From Pyrocephalus nanus (lineage: Eukaryota > Chordata > Aves > Passeriformes > Tyrannidae): 64,000 nt of DNA. Shown one piece after another: positions 24,786 to 37,849 of the stretch. Within the stretch, counting starts at the first letter, position 1. Each line of letters opens with the position of its first letter. A program made the translations under genes and the position numbers. Where the stretch lies: assembly GCA_038380795.1 (NCBI GenBank), contig CM076270.1, positions 22,832,001 to 22,896,000 on the forward strand, in the 5' to 3' direction. Below the pieces are notes generated by a model, which saw only the letters and a program-made list of their open reading frames with translations, was not told the origin of the DNA and made no database searches.

Positions 24786-27156
24786 AGGCGACCCCAGCAA
24801 AAGGAAAACGGGTACGGGAGGAATGCGAGACACTCGGAGTGCTCAGGGAAGGAAGCGTTTCTACTCCTCCTCCCTCCCCGGTTGTTGCAATATCAGCCTG
24901 ATGCAAACGAGGCTTTGGCAGGACTTGTTTCGGCCCTGCCCGGGATAACAACACTCATTTAGTCACTGTAACATCCCCTCGCTCTTCTTTCATGGGATAT
25001 TCATTAAAGCCCTACAGCACCCTAATGCCACGTGAACTCTTCATGTGGTGCCCTGAGATTCTGAGAAGAAAACAAAAAGAGTGGGGTGAGGAGCATTTCC
25101 AGCATGGTAATAAGGGACATTTGTGCAAGTTAGCTCTGGGACTCAGCCAGGTCATACTTTTCCCTTCCCAGCCCAGATTTTCTGTTCCAGTTTGCTCTCT
25201 CCACAGCAGGCTGTGTGCCACAAGGGCAGAAGGTCTCATGGATCCTTTCACAATGTCCCCCACCTTGGGAGAGGTGAGTGGGGCAAGCTGGTGACAGGGC
25301 TGTGCTTAATTACTAATTTATGGTTAAAATAACCGTATACAGAAGAACTTCAGGTGTGCCCTGGTGTCTGCATCCCTCCAGCCCCAGCACATGCACTGTT
25401 TGGGGGTTTTGGCTGGACATTACCTCTGGTTGGTAGTTTTACCCTCTGAGGTGCCCGTGTTGGGCTGGCAGAAAAGTCAGATGAGAAGTTTCCCGCTTGA
25501 CTGAAACAGCTGTGCAGGAAAAAACCTGCCAGTGGTGCTGAGCTGGGAGAGGCAGTGGGCTGAGGGCTCTGGGGGCAGCCCACTCTGCCCTTGGGGAGTG
25601 GGGGTGAGTGCCACCCCACGCACAGTGGGGTGTGTGTTCCCCTCACACCACAGCCCTCAGCCATCAGTGCAGCCCCCACTCCTTTCTGCATTCCCAACCA
25701 CAAACCTCTGCCTTGATGCAGCAGGGGGAAGGATCCAACTTGTTGCCATTCAGTTACCCCATATGGTCACTTTGCATTTTATAAATCTAGGCTTTTCTTA
25801 ACTTCCCAAGATATGGTAGGATGCCTTGGTGTCATTCTGCAGCGAAACAGTCCTCTGTTTCCTCCTGCAATTCTTGGTGCCAGAGCTGTCAGCTCTTCTA
25901 CCACACAGCCTGACCCAGCCTGCCAGTTCCCCACCAGACAGCTCTCCTCTTTCCTCCCACTTTCCCTTGCCACTGGAGGATTTCTGATTTCCCATGCTCA
26001 TATATAACCATACCTTGTCTGCTGGAGCTCTTCCTTTCTTACTTCCAGGGGAAAAGTCTCCTTTTAACGTTCCCAGTCTTTCTTCTGGCCGGACAGTGTG
26101 TATTGCAGCTACTGGATTCTGTTTGGGTTTTGTGCTTTTCCTGTTTTTCTGGTACTTCAGCTTGCTCTGACACCTCCTTTGAAATCGCCTCCAGTTGGCT
26201 TTCTTTCAGCATCCAAGTTCCCTTAAAGGAACAGCCAGAGAATCCTGGCCTGCCTTTGGCCAAAGGCAGCAGCCACTTGAGATCAAAACCACAGTTTGGT
26301 GCTTGACTTGGCACATAATGAATAGAGATAATTCTGTTCCCAAGGAATTTTGGATCTATTTGACAGGATATGTGGCTTTAGACCCACCTGTCCTTCAAAC
26401 TGGACTGTGTGTGGGTCATGACAGAGGTGAGAGGGAGCAGATACCAGTGTTGTAAGATTTGTTGTAAGATTTGAATGTTTCCCCACTACATACATGGGGT
26501 TTCATACTCTTCTGGGAAGTTTTAAAAAGTAAAACACCCTTGACTTGCTGGTTGGCAAATTTCTCAGGTCTTTTGCTGAGGCAGGTTCTCACGGCGCTAC
26601 TGAGGATGGAGATGGCCCACAGTCAGTTCAGAAGATTCTGTGGGATGCACTCTCTGAAATGTGCAGGTTTTCACAAAAAGGATGTGCCTACAAATCTAGA
26701 TCCACTAGATTAGATGTGCTAATCCAGATCCACTCCCACCCTGGTCCTACAACATGTAGGTCTGGAAGGAGGCACATAATAAGTACTTAGGAATGTAAGC
26801 AGTACAGTAGGAAAACGTAATTTGTGAATATTTGTAAATAACAGTAAGTTATCCAATCAGAAGAAGGCAGCATCTTGGTTCATACACAGTAAAATGGAAC
26901 AGTAACTTTAGGGACATAAACATGAACATGAAAACATGAAATTCCCTGAGTTGGAGGAGTTGCCCAGCTCAGCCAGTCCTCCACCTTCAGCCTTGGCCGT
27001 ATTTGGTAGCCTTTTTGCCTCCTACTCCTGACCAGTAAAAGTTATTAGGTTAGTGATGTGAGAAGGGCCATCCCTGCCTATTGCCTTTGTAATTTGTTTG
27101 TTGACCTTTGTCCATTAAATCACCTACTGCTCCTGCCTGGGACAGTGCTGTTCACT

Positions 27157-27293
27157 CATAGAGTCATACAATATCTCGAGCTGGAAGGGAGCCACAAGGA
27201 TCATTGAGTCCCACTCCCTGCTCCTCACAGGACTATCTACAACTAAACCATGTGACTGAGTGTGTCACCCAGACGCTCTTTGAATGCTGACAG
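27157..27293 (-). mobile_element. CR1 LINE 3'-end fragment
   Basis: Starting with catagagtcata and continuing with a diverged ctggaagggagccac...ggatcattgagtcc, this is the reverse complement of the conserved CR1 3' end, which in sense ends in runs of ATTCTATGATTCT. It is only about 140 bases long and diverged, so it is an old 5'-truncated copy. Confidence 0.75.
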
Positions 27294-30200
27294 ATTTTGT
27301 AATATATATTTAATACATGAATGGAATGTAATAATTCCTTTCGGCACTTTCCCAGCTATCAGTCACTGTCTGACTCTGATTCCAGAGCTATTTTGGTTCT
27401 GCATGTTTAACTGAACCTGTGGCTACAGGAGGTAACAGCTCACCTGAGAGGACACTGTGTATGCCTGCATTTGGTCATATTCTCAAGAACTCTTGCTAAA
27501 ATGCAGGGAACTGTTGAGGTGAACAGTGTTACTCAGGATTTGCATTGACTTACTGAGGCAAGAACCCAACTCGAATCGCTAAGCCCTGAGAAACCCCCCC
27601 AAATCCTCTTCTTGCTGTAATGTAATAATGAGAAAGAATTATTTAAGTAACGCCCAGGCATTGATATTTGTGGTTTTTTCTGCTTTCAGATCCTTTCTAT
27701 CCTTTATTATCTGTTCTTTCCATAGTCCTTAATCTATCTGGCCATAAAAGGCCTGTAGCAGAGCTTGGCTGCTGGGTTTGAATAGGACCATGCTCCTTAT
27801 GCTGGTCCTGCTTGGGGATTGTTCTGCTTGGACTCTGGGCTGGGGATCTGTTTCTACCTGGCATCCCAGTTCTGTTCAGCTGGGAAAGGGAAGATTCTGT
27901 AAGAACAGGAGAGAAGGTGAACTTTAGGGCAGTAGTGTATCCTGATGGGTTGATGTAATGTGCTCTCTAATGTATCAAGGGGACAGGAAAATTCTGAGAA
28001 GGGGAGGAAAAGGCAGTAAGAGAACAAGACTGCAAACCTCTGTCATCCTGGTACTTTCTGCTGCCCCTTGGGCTCAATCCTGATATTGCTTCTGGTGCTT
28101 CCCAGGGTGGCACCAAAGCTGAGAGGCTCTCCTTGGCTGTGTGAGGTGTGTGCCTCTCTCTCTGTCTGTGCTGATAGAAACACTTTAGTCTCACAAACCA
28201 CATCTGCTTCTTGACACCTGGCCAGCTCATGCGAGGAGATTTTGCAAATCCAACTGAAGGCTTATTCTTTTTGAGGAATGTGTACTATACTCTCAAAAGA
28301 AAGTGGTAGCAAAGAAAATTTTCTGTGGCTATCGCTGAAGATTCTTCTCAATTCACAGTCAAATACAACCCATGCACAGAAAGGCTGCAATGGCAATTAT
28401 GAAGATTAAACTGCATTTTTGTTGGATTTCTCAGGCCCAGGAGTATCCACAGGGCAAGTTCACTTTCCGATTCACAGATGAGCTGATCTTTATCTTTTCC
28501 CATGTGAACTGCATGCTCACTTAGGGAACAAGATGCTCTTTGCAGCCTGGCCCTGAATGCCACAGTGTGTGGGTGTGGGTTTCCGGATCTTCCCTCTCAG
28601 CTGAATCTCACCCAGGGTTCCCTAAGGTGGTGAAACTTTCACATGGTGAGCCCAGGTGCTTTTCATCTGAAACACTGAAATGTTTATGCAAAGTTCAGCT
28701 TGGAATATTTGGCCAGAAGGTACTCAGGGCATTACTCCAAGCAGCAAGTTAGAGGATATATTCAACCACAATAACATTTCAGGTATTTAGTGTGAATGTA
28801 GACTTACAACTGCTTCCTTACTAAGAAGGAATGATGTAAGGTTATTTTTCACTACACTGTACCTTACATAAGGATCGTGCCTTTCCTTATTATTCACCCT
28901 TTATTTTCCTCTTTATTTTCCTCTTCTTATTCATGTCACTGGAGTGTGCATAATGTGGGGTAGGGGCTTCTGGTAGCATTGCAGGACCTCAATTAATCAC
29001 TAGGCCATTAATCATCACCCTGAGACATTTTGGGGGGGTTAATTAATTTTTCTTACTGACAGCATTTCAGAGGTGCCACACTTGGATATTTGCACAAAAA
29101 GGCCTGCAGCTTTTGGTATAATGTGCTACCAACATGGCACAGAGCAGGTAGAAGTTCTGTGATGGGTTTATAAATGTTGGTTGAACCTACTTTGCCTGCA
29201 GAGCCGTGCTCCATGTCCCCTTCTGTACACTATGAACTCTGGGTTGAAAGCAGTGCTTTATGCTCTCAATCTTATGGTTTTGACCAGGGAAAGTAAAGTT
29301 CCAGTAGCTTCCTGCAGTGTGAGTCACTGTTGGACTGTCACTTCTTTGGGTTAGTGTTTTGTTGCTAAATTCAATGTAGGTGACAGGTCACCGCCACAGT
29401 TGGGAGAGGCCAGGGGAGCAGCATCCAAATTATGCTGAGTGTCCTCTTGGAAGCACTGCCAAGACTTTATTCCTACCACAGTGACCTGCCTGGCAGCTCT
29501 CTGGTTCGTTCCGTGTCTCTTGCACAAACCTGTCAGAGGCTGTGGGAGGTTTCCAAGTAAAGGTGTTTCCCATTTTTGGGTTTGGTGGTTGAGCAAGATC
29601 CCCTTTTCACTTTCTCGCTCATGCTGGCACAAAGCACACTTTGCTCTCCCAGTTGGGGGGTGCAAAGCAGTGTGGTCCAGGGGGACTTATGGAGCTGAGC
29701 CAAAGAACAATTCAGCATGTGAAAGTATCTACTGATACTGTTCTGCTACAAAATTCCTTGTTCAAATGAAGCTGTTTGTGAGTTTTGTGGTATCTTCCTC
29801 TTTGCTTTATAGGTCTGAGAATGCTGGAAAATTAAATTTTATCTTTTTTTGGTTGGTTGGTTTTTTTTATGTTTCAAAACTACTTTTGAACAACTGCAAC
29901 AAAATCAAGCGAGTAAAGTTAATTAGGTGATAAAATTTCCAGGATTGAGCCAGACAGATGATATTTTCTGTATGGTCTCCCTCTTGGCATCAGGGTCTAT
30001 TTTGGCCTTAAATGCTAAATTTATTTCTGTTGTAATCGTATCAATAGCAAATGGCCATCATGAAACTTCTAAAATGCAGAACTGAAATTCCAAAAATATT
30101 GCGATCTGAAGTTTACTGGAAGGCAGAGAAAATCTTCCTGTTGCACTTAATGAATGTTACAGCGGGGCAGAAAGGCTTGCAGAAGAAGGTTATACCTTAA

Positions 30201-31258
30201 GTAGTCCCTTTGGTTTTACATTTTTCTTCCAGATCATCAGTGGAGAACAGGAACAACTTTGTCAGTGGGGTTTTTGGAGGTGAGTGCACTGGAGTCTGGT
30301 GTCACTCTGCCCTCTACACTGTCTGTCAGCCCTTTTAATGGCATAGAAATGTCACTGTTTAAAGGAAGAACAGCAGTTTGGTGTTTCTGGATTCAGTGGG
30401 GAAAGGTAATCTTGGCAATGAAAAAGTGGCTGAACTCTTACTGTGACTGCAAATCTATCTTTTACCATCACTTTGATGTCAAGGTTGTCAGTGTGGTTCA
30501 CAAGCTGGCTTGAGCTTTTCACTTCTGCAAACTGTGGTTGAGACTGCAGCTAATAAAAACATTTTGCTTAATTCTTCCTTGATATGAGCTTTATGTTCCA
30601 TGTAAGAATTAAACAACAACTGTCATGAAATACCAACTGCTCTAAAAGTTGAGGCCTGTTTTCTCATCAGTGCCAACCCCAGATCACCCCCATGACACCA
30701 ACACTCCCCATGATGAATGAGCCAGCCAAGTTTCCATGAATCCACTCTTGCTGATTTTTTTTTTTTTTAGTGGAAATGAAAAAAACTCACCTTTTTAATT
30801 CAGTGGAATCGCTGGTCCACAAGGTAACAAAAAAATTAGCAAAAATCATCCTTTTAGGAGATGAAAAAGAGAATAAAAGAATCTATTAAACTTCACCTTT
30901 AGAATTTGGAAGGCATTCTAGTTAGAAATGGATGTGTGGGGTAGGGTTATCCCAGCACCAAAAAACCTCTCATATCCCAAAGTTTGCTACTTGACGATTG
31001 GACCCAGCGACTTTGAAATCCTCTTTGTAGTTTTTGTAACAATGCCATACAATCCAATTCAATGCACACTCTTTGCTTTTGCTCTCGTCTTTAGTGCACA
31101 CTTTTAAAATCTCCTGTTAAGTAACGAAAAGGAAACGAGATATAGGTCAAAGAAATCTCATTTGAATATGCTAATACGTGTAGTGACTAATGGCCCCTTG
31201 CTGCGGATTGCCAAAGAGAAACGAGAGGAAAAATCTGGATGGGTTTCCAAGTAAGTTT

Positions 31259-31341
31259 CCAATGTTGAAAGATCATTTTCCGTGTTGAAAGATCACTTTC
31301 CGTGTTGAAAGATCACTTTCCGTGTTGAAAGATCACTTTCC
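31259..31341. repeat. 20-bp minisatellite, four copies
   Basis: Four head-to-tail copies of a 20-base unit based on gttgaaagatcactttccgt. Copies 2-4 are identical apart from the final junction; the first has one substitution (atcattttcc). The near-identity points to recent expansion. Confidence 0.95.
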
Positions 31342-34300
31342 AAGGCGTGTTCCCTCGTACACGTTTCCTACAGACCTCCCACTGCTGGCAGATTTTGCCC
31401 TGTCATCACTGACAGACGCCTCATTTCGGAGATGCAAATTTGCCTTTGCCCAACCAGTGTGTGCAGGAAGTTTCAGCTCAGCATCTCCACTTTGCCTTTT
31501 CTTTTTTTTTTTTTCCTTCCCTCAAGGTACATCTCGTTACAGACACTACAGGAGACTTTGAATCATTGCAACAGCCCAGGCAGTGTAAATTCCTTCTGGA
31601 AGAGCGTTTGTCACATTTTGACAAGTGCTCATAACTAGCTGGTTGCTTCATTTAATGTTCAGTTGCTAATGATGTTTGAGACAGACTTAAAATAGATGTT
31701 TCATGCTGTTAGTCTTTGCTTGAAATTAGGAATTCCTGTACTCAAAATGTCCTGAGTTCTTCTAATACCTTGATTTCTTGCCAGCTCAGAGGGATTTGGA
31801 TTGTAGAGTCATTGAAGTCTTTGGGGTTTGGTTGGTTTGTTTGTTTGTTCAGCAACAGCAAGTGAGGTTTTATCCCTTTCAAGAAGAATAATTTTGTTTT
31901 GTGTGGTCCAAGTTTTTCTCCATGTGCCTCCATCTTCCTGTGAGTCCTTTCAAAGGCAGAGCAGTTAGAGTGTATGTGTCATACCCTGAAATTCTGCCCC
32001 AGTTCCCACGTCCCTCGATGTGCTGGGTTGTGTACAAACAGGAATGGAAAAAGGACCAATCACTGATCTCAGGGAGGCTGAGCCTACTTACTTGATGTTT
32101 GTGTAAAACACAGTTCATTTTGGAATAGCAGATTTCTGTTGAGACTGGATTACTTGACTTAAAACATCTTTTCTGGCTCTGGCTCTCGCCTTGTTGTTTG
32201 CAGGAACAACTTGCATGGTTGTTACCACCACCTTCCTCAAAGCCCCAGCCAAGGGCCCAACCAGCAGAGGACAGCTGGGGCTGACTGGAGTTGTCCAGGC
32301 TAGCAATATGAAAGACTTTGAAAATGGGGACAAGCAAGGTAATGCTTGAAGCAGCCAAAGGGGAACCTTGCAGGGAGAGAAGAAAAATTACCCTGACAGG
32401 TGTTTCCTTAACAGGACCTAGGGAAAGGCTGGCCTTGTTAGAGCCCACAGATGTCTCTTGGAGAAACCAAGAAGTGAGGAGTGAGGTCCAGGAAAGGGAT
32501 GTAGGAGGATAAGAAAGTCAGTTATCTCAGTTTTGCAATGCAAAAGAACCTGTAAGAGTCAGGACAGGGATGTGGTAGTGTATTTTCCTTGGGAAAAAAG
32601 GGCAGGACTCTGTGACAGAAGGAAGTCTGTTTGGGGCAAGTTTAAATTTCCTCCCAGGAAAGTCCCTATAACGTAACTGTGTGATGTGCTGAAAAGCTGC
32701 AGGGATTGCAGCATTTGTCTTGAGAAGGTCTGTGACCATGGCTACTCTGCCAGGCTTCATAACACAGCCACTCAGCAGTGTTAACTACCAGCTGTTAAAA
32801 ACAATCTTGTTTGGCTTCTTGTTTGGCAATCCAAAAAAAAAAAAAAACCCGGTGTCACTGGGTATTTTTTAGCTGGTCTTCCAGTAATGCATGACAAAAC
32901 ACTGTCTGTGTTAATCATGTGCTAATAACCCAGAGTGAGCACATGTTCTGTATGTCAAGTGCATCTTAATGAAACCTTCAGCCAATGAGTCCTCTTGGTA
33001 AACATAAAACTTTGCCAGTCCATGTTACTTAGCTCTTCTTCTCTTTTCTTTGTAAGGTTTGTTTTATTTGCTTTAGGTCTACTTGAGGAGGACAAACGTA
33101 GAACACAAGAAAAAAGCAGCTTCACATTTTGTAAATTATTCTCTTCTGATTTTGTACAAAACCATGTTTCCATTGAATTCACAAACAGTTTCAGCCCACC
33201 TAAAGCTGCATTTTAACAAAAACTATAAGTCCCAGATTTTTTCCCCCCCGCCCCTACCTATATTCTTTTCTATTAGTTTTCAAGATCTGGAAAATGTCAT
33301 GTATATCTCTTCCATAATTCCCAAGGAATAGTATCTTTTTCTCACCCTTCTGAATTAAATACTTTTAAAATGCAAACCCTGATTTGTTATTACTGGAAGA
33401 CGTTTCGATGTTCAGGCTGTGGATTTTGACTCCAGCCATTCTCATTTTCCAGGTCTTCTTTGGGGTCTGTAAATCTCAGGGAAACTTTTAGCCAAACCCC
33501 AGCAGTGGAGAAGCACTGACTGTGCTCTCAGAACACTGGATACTCAGCTTCTGTAGCAGCAATCAACCAGCAGTGCCGGGATGGATGCTGGGATGTTCAC
33601 AGCAGGAGCACCAATCTCCTCATAATCTGCACTTTCGATAGATGAGAGGTTAATTTCTCCCAACAGGCACATGATTTGTCCATAATTGCATCAAAGCCAT
33701 GTCATTCATAGTATTTCTAGATCTGTACCTTACCAAGTGTAACCTGTAATTAGTGAAAATTGCCTTCTTCCTCCAGATAACGACTTTGTCATTCACGCAA
33801 GCGCTGCACTTCGTGAAATCACTGAATTGCATCACAGCCTCTAAAGCTCCAGAGCTATTGAGCAAGTTACCTGTGGAACTTTTGTGCTTGGGACTTAGTA
33901 TGTATTTAATCATCAGGAATTGTGCAATGATCAAATCCCTGCGTTTGGCCACGATCCTTTCAGCTTGTGCCTTCCCGTGCCCTTTGCTCTGTCAAAGGAG
34001 TCCTAAGCCCCTGGAAATTACAGAAGGGAATTTCCCCCATTCAGTTCTGGTTTTCCTCTATTGCTGTAATGCTTTATTTTCATCAGTTCAGACAAGGTAG
34101 TAATATGCATTAAAACAACATCTCTTTATGAGGGTAAATAAACATGGAAGTTATGGTTAAGTGCCAGTCAATTAAGAAATGTCATTGTTTCTCACTGTAG
34201 GGTACAGGTGAAGATACAGACAGTGTCCAACATCCAAATATGTAAGAGATGTTTTGGCCCTTCTTATTGTACTCTTTCATGTTTAATATTAGATCTAAAC

Positions 34301-34753
34301 ACATAAATTGACTATAAGCTATATTTTATCAGTCAAAGAGTTAATGATCATAAGATTCCTTCTCTATCTTTCTCTTCAGAAGTTAATAGAGTGTTTTAAG
34401 CCTTGCATCTGTAGGTCTGTTTTAGGAGCTGCATGGTCAAATAGATTACCATTTTGGGGCTACAGTTTCAAAGCCAAACCCCCCAAAATAATGGTCATTT
34501 TTCCACTGGTGTAGGGGTGTTTATCAAGGGTGAACTATTAAGTCCCTTCAGCACTTCAGACTTTGAGCAGGTCCTTTGGGATAGGAGAGAGGAGCATTTT
34601 ACCAGGATGCAGCAGCCTGCTGACCTGGAAAAGTGCAGGTAGAGGGGCTGTAGCTTTGCTGGTGGTGTCTGAGAGCAGTTTGACCCAGCAGCTCTCCTCT
34701 CTAACATCCCCAAACTGCTCAGAACTGTCAGTTTCCCAATATATACATAAAAG

Positions 34754-34772
34754 TTATATATATATATATATA
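34754..34772. repeat. (TA)n microsatellite
   Basis: A run of about nine TA dinucleotides following aaagt. Simple repeat with no further structure seen. Confidence 0.9.
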
Positions 34773-37703
34773 GCTATTTAATGGAAAAGACTCGGTTTTC
34801 CTTCCACAGCTCTAACTGAATGGCTCAGCAGCACTGGCACCTCGGCTGTCTTTGCCTCATCTTTTGCAATACTGTTGCCTAAAAGCAGCACTTGAAAGAA
34901 ACCTCCAAGGCCCAATTTGTGAGCTTTAAAAGCCAGGCATCCTTTAATCTGCTCTGGGTGCATTGGGTATCATCAGCACATGATTATTCATTTTTCATTC
35001 CCTTCATTCCTGTTACATATTCACGAAGTTTCCCAGCATTTCTTGGCATAGAATAATGTCCTTATAAGGTCTCTGAGGGTCTTCATCTGGGATCTTCAGT
35101 GGTGTCTCTAAGTAGCCACCCTGTGAACTTCCTCAAGACAATGCACCAGGTTAAGAAGTGACTGGGTGTTGCCTTCTGGCTGCCTCACTTCTCCTCCTCA
35201 TTGTTTCTTTAAATCACTTGGCTCGGACTATCTGCAGTTTCTGTGTTGTAAATGCTATCAGTTGTTGCTACATCTCTAAACCCCGACATCAATACAGCCA
35301 GAAGGGTTTGAGCTCGTTCCTTCTGGCCCCTGGAACAACAGGAGGGGAAGCCGAGGAGAGGCTGAACACTTTGTCAATCTGTTTTTGTGATTTGTCTAAT
35401 TGTGAGTGCAGCATCGGGGAGGGAGAGCAAGGTTTGTGGGGGAACCTGAGCAGGGACAACAGGAGAAGGAGGGAAGCTGAGAAGCTTACAGCAAAGTCAA
35501 GTCAGGAAGACAAAGGAGTTGGGAAACTAAAATAAGAAAAGGAGAGTTAAATGTGACAAAAACCTATAAAAAATAATGTGGGCTTGATCATGGCTTGGGG
35601 AGGACCCCAAATTTAAGATCATGCTCAGGGAAGGGCCATGTCCAGCTGAAGTTTGAATATCTGCAGGTGGATTCAAAATGGGCTTTCACATCCTCTCCTG
35701 GCCAGCCTGTCCCAGTGCTTCCCCTGTTTGCTCTGGAGAGGGGGTTTCCCTGTGGCTGATGGGAATTTCCCTTTTCACAACCTGGGGCTGATGCCCCTTG
35801 TGCTTTGGCCGTGTTTGCAATAAACCTTTTAGCTAATATTTTTTTTTTTTAAATTACTTTGTGCCAATAAACTGAAGGCACTTTCTACACGAGAAAGACA
35901 AACAAAACGACAGCACTCCTGAAGTTGGGGCCCCCTCCTGGCTTTTGTTTTAAATCTAAATCTTTACCTTATTCCTAACTTCCTAAACAAACAAACCACG
36001 AGATAAAAGGAGCACCGTGAGCACCGAGTCCAGCTGACACAGGAGGAGGCACGATGCCAGCCTTGGTCACTTGGTGGAGTGAGGAAAATTGCCTGAGGGC
36101 AGGAGCACAGCCCTGCTGGTGTCACAATATCACTGCAGAGTCAGAAGGGAGACTTGAGATGCAAGGCCACCTCCATGTAGAGAACAGTATAGGGCCTAGG
36201 AAATGGCATAAGAAACAGCGAGGTTGGGTATAGGAATAATAGATTTGGGATCCTTGAAATCTGTGTGTAAAGGAAAAAACTGTCAAGCCAAGGTGTCTCA
36301 GGTGTTACCATTCTAGTTAAGGTAGTTTGAGGCATTGCCTAATGTTGACAGAGAGTCACAGAAATAGCTGCATACTGAGAACACTGATCTTTACATATTT
36401 TTATGGCATTTCACTATGATCCATAAAATAATTACATCAGGGCATGGGTTCTTTGTGGCCTCCTCCCTTTTCCCTTGTCCAAGGGGCTGTGACTCTGCAG
36501 AGAAGCATCTCCAGCGTGTGTGGTGCCACGAACACCGCAATGCTGCTGATGCACACCCCAGCCACGTGAGCTTCCCTAAATTCTGCCTATTGTATGGAGA
36601 GATTATTTTCTCTGAATAACAATCTATTCTAGAGTTGAAGCTGCTCACGTTTCTAGAAAGAGGTACTGGCAGTCTGTGCAGGATGGCCCGGTCCCTGAGC
36701 TCTACCTTAAGAGAAGCCACTCAAAGCTCAGGTTACTCTGTAAGCACCTGGAGCCGGTGGCAGCTCCTGTTTAGGCTGGCTGACCAGAAAATGGCCTGCA
36801 GCCAACCCATTATTTTCACACAGATCCCTAAACAGCATGGGAAAGTACCGTCCCTCAGCAGCAGCTCAAACAGTGCACTTGCAGTGATGACAGAGCCTCT
36901 CTCCGGGGTTTCTCCAGAGCCATGTGAAGCAATTGTAAGATTCTGTGGCTTTTTTTTTTTTTAATGTTCAGGAGTTGCAATACTCAGGTACGGTTTGGGA
37001 TGGGAAAGCAACGAGCTACAGCTATTGTTTATGAAGCAGCACTGATGTGTTCTGGACAGCACAGATTCAGTGGAAAATACAGACCCTGTTTCAGGTTGCT
37101 TTTAAGCTCTCTTTGTTTTAGATTAAATAGTTCAGATGTGTAACAAATGGGATGAAATTGATGGCAGAGGATACATGGTATAGGAAGCTGAAGAAATCCA
37201 TTTCTGTGAATATTCAATATTGCTCACATATCCTTGCCAATACTCCATTCTAGATTTCAGAAAGCAGTAATCTGCAAAGCCGGATGTTACTGTGTCAGCC
37301 AACCAGTAAATATTAATGCAGTGCTTTGGTATCATCACAGCTCCTGTGAACACACCATACTGAAATGAATCTGGCTGGGTTAGCCCACTTCCATCAGCCC
37401 CCAGGTTGGGTTTACTAAACTGGAACACAGCAGACACACAGTTTCTGTAGGTAACACTGAGAGTCACCTACATGTGACTTTCCTCATTTCACAACCCACA
37501 CTCCTACCCCTAAAACTACACATCCTTTACCCACAGAACCATTACCTCACAGCCTTTTATTTCCTTTTCTTTTAGGCTGAATCTATTGAGCTACTTAAAA
37601 AAAACCCAAAAAACATTCCCTAGCGCACAGCTACACTCTTATCTCCGGTCGTAGTACCAGGAAGGTGTGCTGGGGCCAAATCAGGCGCAATGGAATTAGC
37701 CGT

Positions 37704-37713
37704 GGGGAAACCC
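37704..37713 (+). promoter_or_regulatory. kappaB-like site GGGGAAACCC upstream of CCL20
   Basis: The ten bases resemble NF-kappaB half-sites flanking an A-rich centre. They lie 57 bases upstream of the TATA box, roughly -95 from the expected start. Mammalian CCL20 promoters carry a functional kappaB element at about this distance, so position and sequence agree. It deviates from strict GGGRNNYYCC at one position. Confidence 0.55.
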
Positions 37714-37767
37714 GCTGATGACAGTGGAACCCGCCCGTACGTGAATTCCCGTGGCTCCTGCCACCCC

Positions 37768-37775
37768 TTTATAAG
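37768..37775 (+). promoter_or_regulatory. TATA box of CCL20 (TTTATAAG)
   Basis: A TATAAG element lies about 80 bases upstream of the CCL20 ATG (37850), predicting transcription start near 37800. An inducible chemokine gene with a TATA promoter is typical. Confidence 0.65.
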
Positions 37776-37849
37776 CAGGTGGAGGTGAGGCAGGGCTGGC
37801 AGGACAGGCAGGCAGCAGCTGAGCACTCACAGGAGTTTGTGGAGCAGGA

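Larger units (their letters stand above)
23505..37700. other. Large gene-poor interval between SLC19A3-B and CCL20
   Basis: These 14 kb separate the divergently transcribed SLC19A3-B and CCL20 genes. I recognise a CR1 fragment (27157-27293), a 20-bp minisatellite (31259-31341), a TA repeat (34754-34772), T runs (23881-23896, 24441-24456) and a CTCF-like core (24773-24785). No coding exon is convincing. The copy B promoter and noncoding first exon must lie in the left part. Confidence 0.5.
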
